64,000 nt of DNA from an uncultured Candidatus Saccharibacteria bacterium (GCA_946222005.1 CAMIHP010000002.1:1-64000), one strand, 5' to 3'; counted from the stretch's first letter, positions 16,080 to 25,362 are shown. Notes: generated from the letters alone by a model not told the origin. Numbers and translations: made by a program.

Positions 16080-17594
16080 CTACGGATAATTTACACCGGG
16101 TACAGTCTTGCCTAGTAGCGTCTGCACGGTGACGAAGCGATAGCCTTGCTGCTTGAGCGTGCTGAGGATGCAGGGCACAGCATTCACAGAGGTGGGGTGG
16201 ATGTCGTGCATGAGGATGATAGCGCCTGGACGCGCACCAGCAACGGCACGGTTGCAGACGATGGTGCTATTGCGATCGGCCCAATCGCGCGTATCGACCG
16301 ACCATAAGATGGAGGCCATACCACGCTGGCGTAGTTGCTCGAGAACAACGCTATTTACTGCGCCATATGGTGGGCGCATGATAGTCGGTGCAACGCCTGT
16401 TGCTTGGGTGATGGCACTGTTGGTTCGGTCGATCTCGCTACCGATTGCTTCTGCACTATACTGTGGCAGAACCGGATGGCTCCACGAGTGATTACCCAGC
16501 TGGTGACCACTGGTGTGAATACGGCGCGCGACGTCAGCACGAGCTGCAACTTTGCTGCCAATCATGAAGAATGTACCTTTTGCACCGTATTGGTCTAGGG
16601 TATCAAGCAGCTCGTTTGTGTATGGCCCAGGCCCATCGTCGAAGGTGAGGGCAATGCAGGCTTGAGCGCACGATCCAGAAGGTGCTGATGCGGCTGGCAC
16701 GGGGACAGCGATTGGTTTTGGCTGTGGTTTTGGCAGAGCAGGGATAGTCGCAATCTGCCGCGCCTGGGTGGTTTGCAATGCGGCGAGGATACTCGTGAAG
16801 GGGAGAGAGATCGTCATTGTGCCATACGATGACGGCACGAGCGCAGCTTGGCTAAAGGGCCAGGCAAGTGTATTGTCATTAGTGATAACGAAGTTGGTGA
16901 GTGCGTCTTCTGTGACCATTTCGCCAAGATCGACGGCTGGCTGCTGGCGCTCGGCAATCGTGGCAGCAACAGAGCGCTGCGCCGCGTCAATGATGGTGCG
17001 GAGATATGCGGTATTGCCACCAACGAGGTCGCGCAGAGTGATAGCCGCGCCCGTCTGCTTGTTGAATGTCCAAAATCGGGTAAAGCTAGCGGGGTGAGCT
17101 CCGTGAGTGTCTTGATTAGCCTGGATAATAACGGATAGGGCAGTATTGGTATTGTGGGTAATTTGGTAGCTGATTGCCTCAGTCATTGGCCGGTGGAAGG
17201 TGCGGCCAGCTGCGACGCTTTGGCGAAACTCGTGGTCAAGCTGGTCAATGGCGCTCGCGATAGTAGTGTCGATCGTGTTATTGCCTGTCAGCGGATATTC
17301 CAGAGAGACCTTTTCTTTAGCAGAGGTGCGGCTGACCAGCTTCGAGCGGATGCCTTGGTAGTGCGAATCGACGAAGGAGTATTTCTCATCTGTTTTATCG
17401 GTTGTGCGCGCGGATGATGGGGAAGGCTGCGGTGTAGCAGGCCGCACCACATGGACGATAATAAGGGTAACAATGAGACCGCATAATGCACAGGCAAGTA
17501 GCGCAAGCAAAATGACCATGCGCCGCCGCGCTTGGGTGCAGCGTTTGTGGTGCCGCTGCAAGCGTGATGCTGGTGAGGGAGATTGACGCTCCAT
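16080..17594 (-). CDS. Membrane-anchored polysaccharide deacetylase (NodB domain, PdaC-like)
   Basis: 504 aa. An N-terminal transmembrane helix (about 26-50) is followed by a DUF3298/DUF4163-like domain (about 90-290; it includes SFTRFWTFNKQTGAAITLRD) and a C-terminal NodB deacetylase domain from about 310. The NodB motifs are complete: TFDDGP (317-322; catalytic Asp and metal Asp), HSWSHP (metal His pair), RPPYGA, DTRDW and LMHDIH. This layout is like B. subtilis PdaC, so N-deacetylation of peptidoglycan or chitin-type glycans outside the membrane is likely. There is no ribosome site; TATACT ends 6 nt before the ATG, so it is probably leaderless. Confidence 0.92.
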   Translation of the reverse strand: MERQSPSPASRLQRHHKRCTQARRRMVILLALLACALCGLIVTLIIVHVVRPATPQPSPSSARTTDKTDEKYSFVDSHYQGIRSKLVSRTSAKEKVSLEYPLTGNNTIDTTIASAIDQLDHEFRQSVAAGRTFHRPMTEAISYQITHNTNTALSVIIQANQDTHGAHPASFTRFWTFNKQTGAAITLRDLVGGNTAYLRTIIDAAQRSVAATIAERQQPAVDLGEMVTEDALTNFVITNDNTLAWPFSQAALVPSSYGTMTISLPFTSILAALQTTQARQIATIPALPKPQPKPIAVPVPAASAPSGSCAQACIALTFDDGPGPYTNELLDTLDQYGAKGTFFMIGSKVAARADVARRIHTSGHQLGNHSWSHPVLPQYSAEAIGSEIDRTNSAITQATGVAPTIMRPPYGAVNSVVLEQLRQRGMASILWSVDTRDWADRNSTIVCNRAVAGARPGAIILMHDIHPTSVNAVPCILSTLKQQGYRFVTVQTLLGKTVPGVNYP

Positions 17595-17600
17595 ACCGCT

Positions 17601-17606
17601 AGTATA
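17601..17606 (-). promoter_or_regulatory. Leaderless promoter of the deacetylase gene
   Basis: On the minus strand TGC-TATACT (extended -10) ends 6 nt before the start codon at 17594. This puts the expected transcription start on the A of ATG. Confidence 0.6.
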
Positions 17607-17678
17607 GCAAAATAATGAGCATAAGCGCCATAGATATGATGATTATGCTCGCACCTATTACACCAGCGCAGCCTATGG

Positions 17679-17684
17679 TATAAT
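17679..17684 (+). promoter_or_regulatory. -10 box of the TraG-like gene pair
   Basis: TGG-TATAAT (extended -10) ends 11 nt before the ATG at 17696, with no ribosome site. The predicted leader is 4-5 nt. Confidence 0.6.
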
Positions 17685-17695
17685 TTAGGCAGAAT

Positions 17696-18124
17696 ATGGG
17701 ACCACAACAGCCGCGATTCAATAGTTTTCCCGAGCAACCTCGGGTAAACAACCAGAATATCTACCGTTCGCCGGCGCCTCAGGCGCACGAGCGGCTTCCT
17801 GCGTTGATGCCTGAGCGTCGGAGCGAGCAGCAGCCCGCTGACACGCATGAAATGATGCCGATGGTCCCACAGAGCCTCACGCTGCCAGCTCTTCCTACCA
17901 CGGTTATTGCTGCGCCACAGCCCGACCCAGATACGACTGTCACAGCTGCTCCTGCAACTGCTGCAGACGAAGATCTGATCGAGAAAGATTGGGTTATCAA
18001 GCTCAAGCAGATCATTAAGGATACCCAAGATGACCCCTACCAGCGCGAGCAGCAGGTTAGTGCTCTGCAGCGCGACTATATCTACAAACGCTATGGACGC
18101 AAAATTGGCGCAACGGAGAACTAG
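17696..18124 (+). CDS. Pro/Gln-rich small protein upstream of the TraG-like ATPase
   Basis: 142 aa. Residues 1-95 are disordered and rich in P, Q, A and T. The last 45 residues are charged and helical (DEDLIEKDWVIKLKQIIKD, then REQQVSALQRDYIYKRYGRK). No membrane helix is visible. I do not recognise the family. The stop is directly followed by the ATG of the ATPase gene, so they are one operon, and it may be a soluble partner of that ATPase. The short leader lacks a ribosome site. Confidence 0.7.
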   Translation: MGPQQPRFNSFPEQPRVNNQNIYRSPAPQAHERLPALMPERRSEQQPADTHEMMPMVPQSLTLPALPTTVIAAPQPDPDTTVTAAPATAADEDLIEKDWVIKLKQIIKDTQDDPYQREQQVSALQRDYIYKRYGRKIGATEN

Positions 18125-21100
18125 ATGAATACCGTCACCACATTCATTATTGTTTTTGGCTCGGCTGGCCTTATTCTCATCATCTTGTTTGTTGCCTTTA
18201 TCGTTTATCGTAACAGTATGCGCGAGGCCAAGAACTACGAGCGAGGCCTTAAGATGGTGCCGATTCTCATCCACTTGCCGCCCGCTAGTGACGATATTGA
18301 CGGTGGTGGGCGCGACAAGCGTGACCTCACAGAGGAGGTGTTATCGCAGGCCCAAGTGATGTACAACATCATTGCGAGTACTAGCACCAAGGGTTTTATG
18401 AGCCGGATCTATGGGCAGCGCCATGTGTCATTTGAAATTGTAGCGCGCGAGGGGCTAGTGTATTACTATGCAGTGGTGCCAACAGTGCTGACGGACACAG
18501 TGCGCCAGGCAATTGCTGCAGCTTACCCATCGGCACGGCTCGAGGAGGTGTCGGAGCACTCAGTGTTTAGCAAGGTGGGCAAGGCGAGTGGGACGATTGG
18601 TGGTGAGTTTACCTTGCGCAAAGAGTTTATTTATCCAATTTCCACCTATATGGAATCTAAGCGTGATGCGTCGCGGGCGCTGCTTAATGCAGTGTCTTCG
18701 GCTGGGCGCGAGGATGGGGTAGGGATCCAATTTTTGATCCGCCCGGCGTATGAGAAGTGGACAAAGCGCTCTATCTCGGCTGCTGAGCAGATTGTCAAGA
18801 ACAAGGGTGAGAAAAAGAGTAGTGGCGGCAGTAGCCTCTCGGCGCGTGATGTTATGCAGGCACTATGGAAGCCGCCCGAGGCAAGTGACAAGAAGGAATT
18901 CCAAGCTGAGAAGCCGCTCAGTGCGGTGGAGCAGGCTAAGGTTGATGCTATCCAAGAGAAGATTCGCTACCCTGGTTATGAGGTAATGATCCGCGTGGTG
19001 GTGTCGTCCAACACAGCGGCGCGCTCACAGGTGTTGCTCAAGAATATTGTAGCGGCATTTGCACTGTTTGATTCGCCGAGCTTTAATGGCTTTAAGTTTA
19101 ATCTTACTAAGAATGTCGATGAGCTCGCGACAGCCTTCATCTTCCGATTCTTCCCGCAGGCAAATAGCCGCGATATTCTTAACTCAGTCGAGCTTGCAAC
19201 CCTCTTTCATTTGCCAGACCAAAATAGCATTCCTACCTCGCAAGTCAAGCGCCAGATGAGCAAGCAAGTCGACGGTCCAACAGAGGTGATGGAGACGGGG
19301 CTATTGCTCGGTTACAATGAGTTCCGCGGCGTGCGCAAGCCAATCCGCCTGGCCGATAAAGACCGTCGCCGTCACATCCATATCATTGGTCAGACGGGTG
19401 TGGGTAAGTCGGTCTTGCAAGAGAACTTGGCCTACCAAGATATGCTGGCGGGGCGGGGTTTTGCCTTAGTCGATCCACACGGTGACCTCGCTGAGGCATT
19501 GCTGGCTAAGGTGCCGCGCGACCGGGTGGAGGATATTGTCTACTTCGACCCAGGCGATATGAGCAACCCAATTGGCCTCAATATGTTTGAGTTCGACCAC
19601 CCCGACCAAAAGGACTTCCTGGTGCAGGAGGCGATCAATATGCTGTATGGCTTGTACGACCCAGGCCACACCGGTATCGTTGGGCCGCGCCTCGAGCACA
19701 TCTTCCGTAACTGTGCGTTGCTGCTGATGGCTGACCCTGCGGGCGGTACGTTTGTTGATGTACCAAAACTGCTGGTGGATGAGCAATTCCGCAATGCTAA
19801 GCTCAAATACGTGACGGATCGGCAGGTGCTCGACTTTTGGACGAAGGAGTTCCCAGCCTCGCAGCGCTCTAATGAAGCTGGTGATTTGATTAGCTGGGTG
19901 ATCTCTAAGTTTGGCCCATTTATCAGCAACGATGCAATGCGTAATATTATTGGCCAGACTAAGAGTGGCTTTAATTTCCCTGAAATTATGAATAACAACA
20001 AGATTTTGCTTGTTAACCTCTCCAAAGGTAAGATGGGTGATCTCAACTCGAAGCTGCTTGGTATCATCTTCGTCATGAAGTTCCAGGCGGCCGCAATGGC
20101 TCGGGCTAATATCCCCGAGCACGAGCGCAAGGACTTTACACTCTACGTTGACGAGTTCCAGAACTTTGCCACCGATAGCTTCGAGACGATCCTCAGTGAG
20201 GCGCGTAAGTATCACTTGAGTTTGGTCTTGGCTAACCAGTTTATGACGCAGCTCAAGGAAGAACTGCGCGAGGCGATCCTTGGTAACGTTGGTACAACCA
20301 TTACCGGCCGAATTGGTACAACTGATGCTGAGATTATGGTTAAGCGCTACACCCCTGTCTTTACTGCTGAGGATTTGACCAAGCTACCAAACTTCGAGTC
20401 GGTCTGTGTGGCGCAGATTAATGGCACCCCATCCGCGCCATTTAGTATGGCGTGGATTCCGCCAATGGGTGAACCAAACCAGCAATTGAGCGATGCCCTC
20501 AAGAAGCTTTCGGCTGCGAAGTATGGCCGGCCGCGCGACCAAGTTGAGCGCGATATAGCTGCCCGTATTAGTGTGCATGTGCAGCAGCCTAGCCAGCCAG
20601 CAGCCGGAGCAGGGCGCTCAGGGGGTGCGGCTGGTGGTGGGTCGTCTTTCCTCGATGAATGGCTCGCAAAGCGTAAACAGATGAATGCAAAGAAACCGCA
20701 ATCGGCGGCAGCACCATCAGGCGCGCAAGCCTCACGGCCCGGTAGTCCAGCCACTCAACCAGCTTGGCCACAAACCGCGCCAGCTTCTTCAGCTCAACCA
20801 TTGCGTGCTCAGCCAGCCGTGCCATCGGCTTCTTCGCTCTCCCAAGCACCACGGCCACAGCCAGCTGGTACTCCTCGTACTATGCCAAACCCAAGCGCGT
20901 CATCTCCATCGTCGGCTGCTCAGCCTACTCCACCACCATCGCCAGCGGTGCAGGATGCGCTGGATAGAGCACGCCACGCTGCGCGGCCCAATACCCTTGG
21001 TGGTCAGTCGGCCGAGGCACGTGCTCAGTCTACTCCACCAGTCGCACCGTCATCCGCTCCCGAGCCAGCTATGCTATCGCCAGAAGAGCTAGAGCGCGAA

Positions 21101-21181
21101 GCCCTGCGCCGTCAAGGCACTCTCAACACGCATGGCGACCTGAGTGGTGAGCCACAGGAGGTATCGATTAAGCTGCATTGA
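18125..21181 (+). CDS. TraG/VirD4-like type IV secretion coupling ATPase with disordered tail
   Basis: 1018 aa. One N-terminal membrane helix (about 7-30) leads to an alpha/beta domain (about 60-370) not typical of VirD4, then the ATPase: HIHIIGQTGVGKS (Walker A 422-429), DPHGDL, and TLYVDEFQNF (Walker B, D676-E677), then a Q-containing sensor segment LVLANQFMTQL. Residues from about 820 to the end are low-complexity P/A/S/Q. It probably pumps DNA or protein substrates to a membrane channel, as TraD/VirD4 does. No other secretion gene (VirB4, VirB6, relaxase) is in the window. It starts right after the stop of the 142-aa gene. Confidence 0.85.
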   Translation: MNTVTTFIIVFGSAGLILIILFVAFIVYRNSMREAKNYERGLKMVPILIHLPPASDDIDGGGRDKRDLTEEVLSQAQVMYNIIASTSTKGFMSRIYGQRHVSFEIVAREGLVYYYAVVPTVLTDTVRQAIAAAYPSARLEEVSEHSVFSKVGKASGTIGGEFTLRKEFIYPISTYMESKRDASRALLNAVSSAGREDGVGIQFLIRPAYEKWTKRSISAAEQIVKNKGEKKSSGGSSLSARDVMQALWKPPEASDKKEFQAEKPLSAVEQAKVDAIQEKIRYPGYEVMIRVVVSSNTAARSQVLLKNIVAAFALFDSPSFNGFKFNLTKNVDELATAFIFRFFPQANSRDILNSVELATLFHLPDQNSIPTSQVKRQMSKQVDGPTEVMETGLLLGYNEFRGVRKPIRLADKDRRRHIHIIGQTGVGKSVLQENLAYQDMLAGRGFALVDPHGDLAEALLAKVPRDRVEDIVYFDPGDMSNPIGLNMFEFDHPDQKDFLVQEAINMLYGLYDPGHTGIVGPRLEHIFRNCALLLMADPAGGTFVDVPKLLVDEQFRNAKLKYVTDRQVLDFWTKEFPASQRSNEAGDLISWVISKFGPFISNDAMRNIIGQTKSGFNFPEIMNNNKILLVNLSKGKMGDLNSKLLGIIFVMKFQAAAMARANIPEHERKDFTLYVDEFQNFATDSFETILSEARKYHLSLVLANQFMTQLKEELREAILGNVGTTITGRIGTTDAEIMVKRYTPVFTAEDLTKLPNFESVCVAQINGTPSAPFSMAWIPPMGEPNQQLSDALKKLSAAKYGRPRDQVERDIAARISVHVQQPSQPAAGAGRSGGAAGGGSSFLDEWLAKRKQMNAKKPQSAAAPSGAQASRPGSPATQPAWPQTAPASSAQPLRAQPAVPSASSLSQAPRPQPAGTPRTMPNPSASSPSSAAQPTPPPSPAVQDALDRARHAARPNTLGGQSAEARAQSTPPVAPSSAPEPAMLSPEELEREALRRQGTLNTHGDLSGEPQEVSIKLH

Positions 21182-21294
21182 TAAGCGCTTAATACAGGTG
21201 ATATAGAACACAAGTGGCAAGTACGATATTCTTGTAGAAACAGGCAGAGGACTGACACACAAAAGTAATTTGCTAGTTAACGGAGTATTTGTAA

Positions 21295-21323
21295 TTGACA
21301 TTTTCATCTGTTAGTATGATAGT
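21295..21323 (+). promoter_or_regulatory. Promoter of the unknown gene at 21355
   Basis: TTGACA (21295-21300) and GATAGT (21318-21323) are 17 bp apart. A TATACT-like stretch follows at about 21325. A normal ribosome site (AAGGAG) precedes the ATG. Confidence 0.5.
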
Positions 21324-21354
21324 TATATACTGATAAGACAGAAGGAGCACGCTC

Positions 21355-22089
21355 ATGAACAACTTTGACGGATCATCATTCACGATCGGCATCTATGCAG
21401 ACAAAGACAACGCTGTTACGATGTCTAAAATTATTAATGCGTTGAGTACCGTTGATCTTCACTTTGCCAACAAGATCTTCACAGCCACGACGGCCAGTGA
21501 GATGCCACAGTTAATGAATTTTGATAAGCCAGTAGAACAAGTTAGTCACTATATCGATGAATCGCACAAGATCCTATACGGGCTCGCCTGCTGGCACCCT
21601 TATTTCGAAAATGTTGTTGTTGGATTGGATCAACATGCGAACGACAACAAGGGATATGCGATAAGATTGTCATTTGACTCTGATGTGCTGGGCATTCCAG
21701 TTGCGCTACGTGACAAACAGGATAATGATGATGCGCTTCTATTTTGGAGTACAGCAACCACGATTATGACTAACTTATCTGTCAAGCTCAATGCATGCTA
21801 TGCAGCGATGGGAGAAGAGATCGTATTTCCGACACCCAAAGAGATTATTGGTGACCACTCATCTTGGGAAAACTACAAACCTACCACTTGGTGGTTCTCC
21901 GAGAAACTTGTATCGGAACATATTCTGCCAGATGAAGACCCAAATCCTGATACATCACCAACACAGACCCCTAAGGAGGCAGGAAGTATTGTGGTCTCTT
22001 ACTGGGATCCACTAACTGCCAATGCACCATTTTATCAAGCCGAGATGGATATGATGTTGGCGCGGCTTGGCGAGAGCCTAAAGTCTTAG
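21355..22089 (+). CDS. Soluble protein of unknown function
   Basis: 244 aa, acidic, no signal peptide and no membrane helix. AAGGAG lies 8 nt ahead of the ATG. It has an alpha/beta character (SFTIGIYADKDNAVTMSKII at the start; GYAIRLSFDSDVLGIPVAL in the middle; ends with QAEMDMMLARLGESL). I do not recognise a family. Size, acidity and single-gene context beside another unknown acidic protein remind me of immunity proteins against polymorphic toxins, but no toxin is next to it, so this is only a suggestion. Confidence 0.6.
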   Translation: MNNFDGSSFTIGIYADKDNAVTMSKIINALSTVDLHFANKIFTATTASEMPQLMNFDKPVEQVSHYIDESHKILYGLACWHPYFENVVVGLDQHANDNKGYAIRLSFDSDVLGIPVALRDKQDNDDALLFWSTATTIMTNLSVKLNACYAAMGEEIVFPTPKEIIGDHSSWENYKPTTWWFSEKLVSEHILPDEDPNPDTSPTQTPKEAGSIVVSYWDPLTANAPFYQAEMDMMLARLGESLKS

Positions 22090-22219
22090 AGCTTCGAACA
22101 TACTTTAGTAGTAAACCAGAAGAAATATTGATTATCTTATACGAGGATCTATCCAACTTAAGGTATCAATATGTTATATAATACGTTAGTCAAATATTTT
22201 ATACACGTTAAGGAGTACC

Positions 22220-22690
22220 ATGGCAATAAAAATAGATGGAAATATTAATCAATATATCAAACTAGTCGGACAGAGCGGAGAGACAGTCAGGGCGGAAGTG
22301 CAACACATTATTGACACGTCAAGCTGCACTCTCAGCATACGAGAAGTCGACGAAGATTTCCTCAGCTACGGCTCAACTGAGTCGTATTGGTCGCTACATG
22401 CCGCAGGATTGGAATTTCACTGGAAGAATGATCTACTGAGTGCTGCTACACTATTCACTCAAGAACAGCTGTTCGGCAAATATAGCCCATATTCCCAGCC
22501 TCTATTTGACAACTTTTCCAACACTGCCACGCGAGATGAGATTATTCAGCATCTTGGCAAGCCTGCGAGAGAGGGGAAATGGAAACAGTCTTGGATTCGC
22601 TACAATAATCCAAATGGCACTTGGATTAACTTTGAGTTCGACGGCACACTGCATTTGCGCATGGTGATGGTTTGCATGCCAGTTAGCTAG
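22220..22690 (+). CDS. Small soluble protein of unknown function
   Basis: 156 aa. AAGGAG precedes the ATG by 6 nt. The C-terminal half has a segment seen in some small bacterial proteins of toxin-immunity type: YSPYSQPLFDNFSNTATRDE then a G-K-P turn, W-I-R-Y and F-E-F-D-G-T-L. I do not recognise the family with certainty. It lies 130 bp after another unknown acidic protein gene, in an AT-rich patch, consistent with both being recent additions. Confidence 0.6.
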   Translation: MAIKIDGNINQYIKLVGQSGETVRAEVQHIIDTSSCTLSIREVDEDFLSYGSTESYWSLHAAGLEFHWKNDLLSAATLFTQEQLFGKYSPYSQPLFDNFSNTATRDEIIQHLGKPAREGKWKQSWIRYNNPNGTWINFEFDGTLHLRMVMVCMPVS

Positions 22691-22695
22691 CCGAT

Positions 22696-22785
22696 TTAGT
22701 TCTCTTCTTCCAAGGTGCCGAGTAGGTTCTCAAGGTCTTCGTTACTAAAATAGTGGTATCGTTCACTCACAGCATACACAGCCAC
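22696..22785 (-). CDS. Very short ORF, possible gene remnant
   Basis: A 29-codon frame (GTG start) ends in a protein-like acidic stretch: SERYHYFSNEDLENLLGTLE followed by E-E-N and stop. It has AAAGGAG upstream, but at an unusually long distance (about 13 nt). It may be the 3' end of a lost gene or a small protein. The rest of the gap up to 22930 holds nothing I can name. Confidence 0.2.
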   Translation of the reverse strand: MAVYAVSERYHYFSNEDLENLLGTLEEEN

Positions 22786-22930
22786 CGTCGTTCAAGTGCT
22801 CCTTTCTAGCCTGAGTGATCTTCCTCTAAAACAGTGGAGTTTGATCAATAGAGCACTATTTTACATGAGAAGTGTAAGCTATAGGTATTTGAATCATGTT
22901 GTTGAGCGAGCAGTGATTTACAGGGGGAAG

Positions 22931-23557
22931 CTACACATTCCGCCGACCAAGCATCATCATGCGCACAAAGTCGAAGGCGAGACCGCAAAGCCAGCCGAGG
23001 GCGAAAGCGGCGATGGATTCGGCACCGGAGAGTGGGTAGCCATTGAAGCGGGCGATGAGGTAGATGGCTAGAGTGAGTACGAAGGCGGCAATAGCACCGG
23101 AGAGTAGCGCGTTGGGCCGAGCAACGGTGTTGCCGGTGACTTCGCTTGCTTTCTCAATGGCTGGGTTGTGGATGACTTTGCTAAAGGCGCGGCTTGAGGG
23201 CGAGAGCTGGGATTGGACGGCTGCCATGGTTTTGTCGAAGCGTTCTTGCTGGGCAGCCGGGCTGGTTTGGCGTTGGCGCTCGGCGCGCTGTTGTTCGCGG
23301 GTTTCGTGCTGGCGGCGCTCAGCTTCGGCAGTGGCTCGTTCTTGCTCAGCAGCTTGCTCGTAGACTTGCTCGGCTTCGTGGCGAGCGGCCCTAAGGGTTT
23401 CGCGGCGCTGACGCGCTTCGCCCTGGAGGCTGGGGTGCTCTAACTGGCGGTGTTCGCCAGATTGGCGCAGGGCAGTCAGCTGCTCGGCGCGTGATTGCTC
23501 GATGGCTTGCTCGGTGCGGTGCTCGGGTTGGCGTTTGGTGGTAAATCGTTCTGCCAT
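22931..23557 (-). CDS. Coiled-coil protein with two C-terminal membrane helices
   Basis: 208 aa. Residues 1-115 are highly charged (E, Q, R, A) and form a long coiled coil. Two hydrophobic helices lie at about 150-168 and 180-200, ending in a short basic tail. I do not recognise the family. A ribosome site (AAGGAG) precedes the start. It follows the surface protein gene at 23572 by 14 nt and is probably co-transcribed with it. It could be a membrane-associated scaffold next to that surface protein. Confidence 0.7.
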   Translation of the reverse strand: MAERFTTKRQPEHRTEQAIEQSRAEQLTALRQSGEHRQLEHPSLQGEARQRRETLRAARHEAEQVYEQAAEQERATAEAERRQHETREQQRAERQRQTSPAAQQERFDKTMAAVQSQLSPSSRAFSKVIHNPAIEKASEVTGNTVARPNALLSGAIAAFVLTLAIYLIARFNGYPLSGAESIAAFALGWLCGLAFDFVRMMMLGRRNV

Positions 23558-23571
23558 TGGTTTCTCCTTGG

Positions 23572-25191
23572 TTAGATTGTTCCAGCGTTAAAGTTGCGGC
23601 GCACGAGGCGGATCTCGGTGCTGAGTTGGCGTGAGCGGGCGTAGAAGAAGACTACTACCGCAAGGACGATGCCAGCAAAGATGATATTCTCGCTGCTACC
23701 GGTGTGGGGTAGCTCGGTTACGACTTGCTCAACGACGCGCTTCTCGGCGGGGCAATCTACCTTAGTGCTGAGTGTGTTGCCAAAGGTGTTATCGATGCGG
23801 CAATCGTAGGAGGTTGCGTTGCTGGTACCAGTGCCCATCGAAGGAATCTGGTCTTTAAGCTGGACGGTAAATTGTCGCTCCTGGCTCTCACCTGGTTTGA
23901 TCTCCACGGCTGGCCAGCTGAGGATGGTTGCATCGATGCTGGCGCTTTGGTTGGTGTCTTTGGCAAGTGTGCCGCCACCAGCGTCAACGACCGTAGCGTA
24001 TTGGAGGACATCACCGAGGTTGTCGCTAAAGGTGAATTTCTCGGCGTTGAGGCCTTTGTTGGTGACGCTGAGCTTGTAGGTAATGCGGTCGTGGGCTTTG
24101 GCGGTGACGGTGGTTGTTTCAGCACTGTTTTGGGTGAGGTTGTGGCCACTCTTGGTCTGGACGAATTTGGCAGTACAGGTCTTGTCCTCTAACCAGAGGG
24201 TGCTGTTGCCTGGGCAGGGCTGACAGCGAGCATCATCTTTGAGCAGGGTAGGATTGACCGGGCAGCGGGCGGGTGCAGCGATGACGAAGGTCTTGGCGCA
24301 GGCTTCGCTGGTGCGGTCGCCCAGAGAGGTCTTGACAGTGAGGACGACGCGGTACGAGCCAGGCGTTTTCTCGCTGTAGCTAACGGTGGGTGTGCTACTC
24401 TCGAGTGTTTTGGCGAGCTTGCCATCGCGGTAGACTTGGAAGACATAGCCAGTGATGGTAGCGCCATGCTGGGCAGATGCCGCAGCGGTGAATTGGTAGG
24501 TGGTGTCGTTTTTGTTGATGGCGAGGCCGCTACAGCTTGCCACTGGTGTTGGCTTGATGACGGATGGCGGCGTACTGCAGTTTGGATAGGTACCGACCTG
24601 GCCGGGTGGGCAGACAGGTGCTGGTGGCACTGTCTGGGTAATGAGGTTACCACAGTTGAGCATAATGGCAAACCAGCCAAATTTTGCTGAGTGGCCAACG
24701 AATGCCCGGTAGGTGAAATTCCCCCACAAGTGGTGTGGTCGGTAGTAGAAGTTGCGCATTCCACCTTGCGCTGCCTTCACAGAGTACACGCCTTCGCCCT
24801 GAGCGGCACTAAAGTGCGGTGTCATCCCCCACGAGTAGGTGCTCTCGGTGCTGCGCCGGGTCTCCAGGCGAGTTGTCGCTTGCTGCAGCTCGGCACGAGT
24901 AATGCCGATGGTACTGTAGAGGTCGCGGATGTTGTTGGTGTTGGCGTCGTAGTGCGCCATCAGCTGCGAGCCATTGCTAATTCCACCGTAGATCATATCG
25001 CTTGGGTCGGCGGCGTTAGCTGATTCTGGTGGTGCAAGCAGTGTAAAGGACTGCACAACGAGCGCCAGCGCGGTAAATATCAGTCCCAAGCGACGCGTTG
25101 CTTCTTCCTTGCGTAAGCGCTTCGCGTAGAAACCCAGCTGGCCGACGATCGCCGGGCTGAGCGATAAGTTTGATACGAGTTTCCGAAACAT
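23572..25191 (-). CDS. Large surface protein with PKD/DUF11-like domains and LPHTG sorting-like signal
   Basis: 539 aa from the chosen ATG, which has GGGGG upstream; the 25 extra N-terminal residues of the longer frame are not needed. The N-terminus has a late signal or membrane segment (about 35-62, LGLIFTALALVVQSFTL then ANA). Then follow a unique region, Cys-rich spacers (C-P-P-G-Q, C-Q-P-C-P-G), a PKD-like beta sandwich (about 225-300) and a DUF11-like repeat (about 345-455; VTNKGLNAEKFTFSDNLGD). LPHTG at 494-498, a hydrophobic helix and a basic tail close it. The tail after the helix (about 20 residues) is longer than in classic LPxTG proteins. Role: probably exposed adhesin or appendage protein. 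Confidence 0.7.
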   Translation of the reverse strand: MFRKLVSNLSLSPAIVGQLGFYAKRLRKEEATRRLGLIFTALALVVQSFTLLAPPESANAADPSDMIYGGISNGSQLMAHYDANTNNIRDLYSTIGITRAELQQATTRLETRRSTESTYSWGMTPHFSAAQGEGVYSVKAAQGGMRNFYYRPHHLWGNFTYRAFVGHSAKFGWFAIMLNCGNLITQTVPPAPVCPPGQVGTYPNCSTPPSVIKPTPVASCSGLAINKNDTTYQFTAAASAQHGATITGYVFQVYRDGKLAKTLESSTPTVSYSEKTPGSYRVVLTVKTSLGDRTSEACAKTFVIAAPARCPVNPTLLKDDARCQPCPGNSTLWLEDKTCTAKFVQTKSGHNLTQNSAETTTVTAKAHDRITYKLSVTNKGLNAEKFTFSDNLGDVLQYATVVDAGGGTLAKDTNQSASIDATILSWPAVEIKPGESQERQFTVQLKDQIPSMGTGTSNATSYDCRIDNTFGNTLSTKVDCPAEKRVVEQVVTELPHTGSSENIIFAGIVLAVVVFFYARSRQLSTEIRLVRRNFNAGTI

Positions 25192-25362
25192 GATGTACCC
25201 CCATAGACCATCGATGTTAGCTAAATGTTCTATGTATATTCTAGCAATGTGTTGCATGAAATGCAATTGTTTATTGGTTGTGCTTACTGATAAATTATGC
25301 AGAGCCTATGGTGTAACTCGTCTCGTTTGACATAACCTCCAACATAGAGGATGATATAGAAT

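Noticed and set aside
17288..18274. 328-codon minus frame spanning the deacetylase start and the 142-aa gene
   Set aside because: It crosses two genes with clear motifs and promoters, is Arg/Leu/His-rich and has no domain.
19466..20215. 249-codon minus frame inside the TraG-like gene
   Set aside because: Shadow of a gene with Walker A and B motifs.
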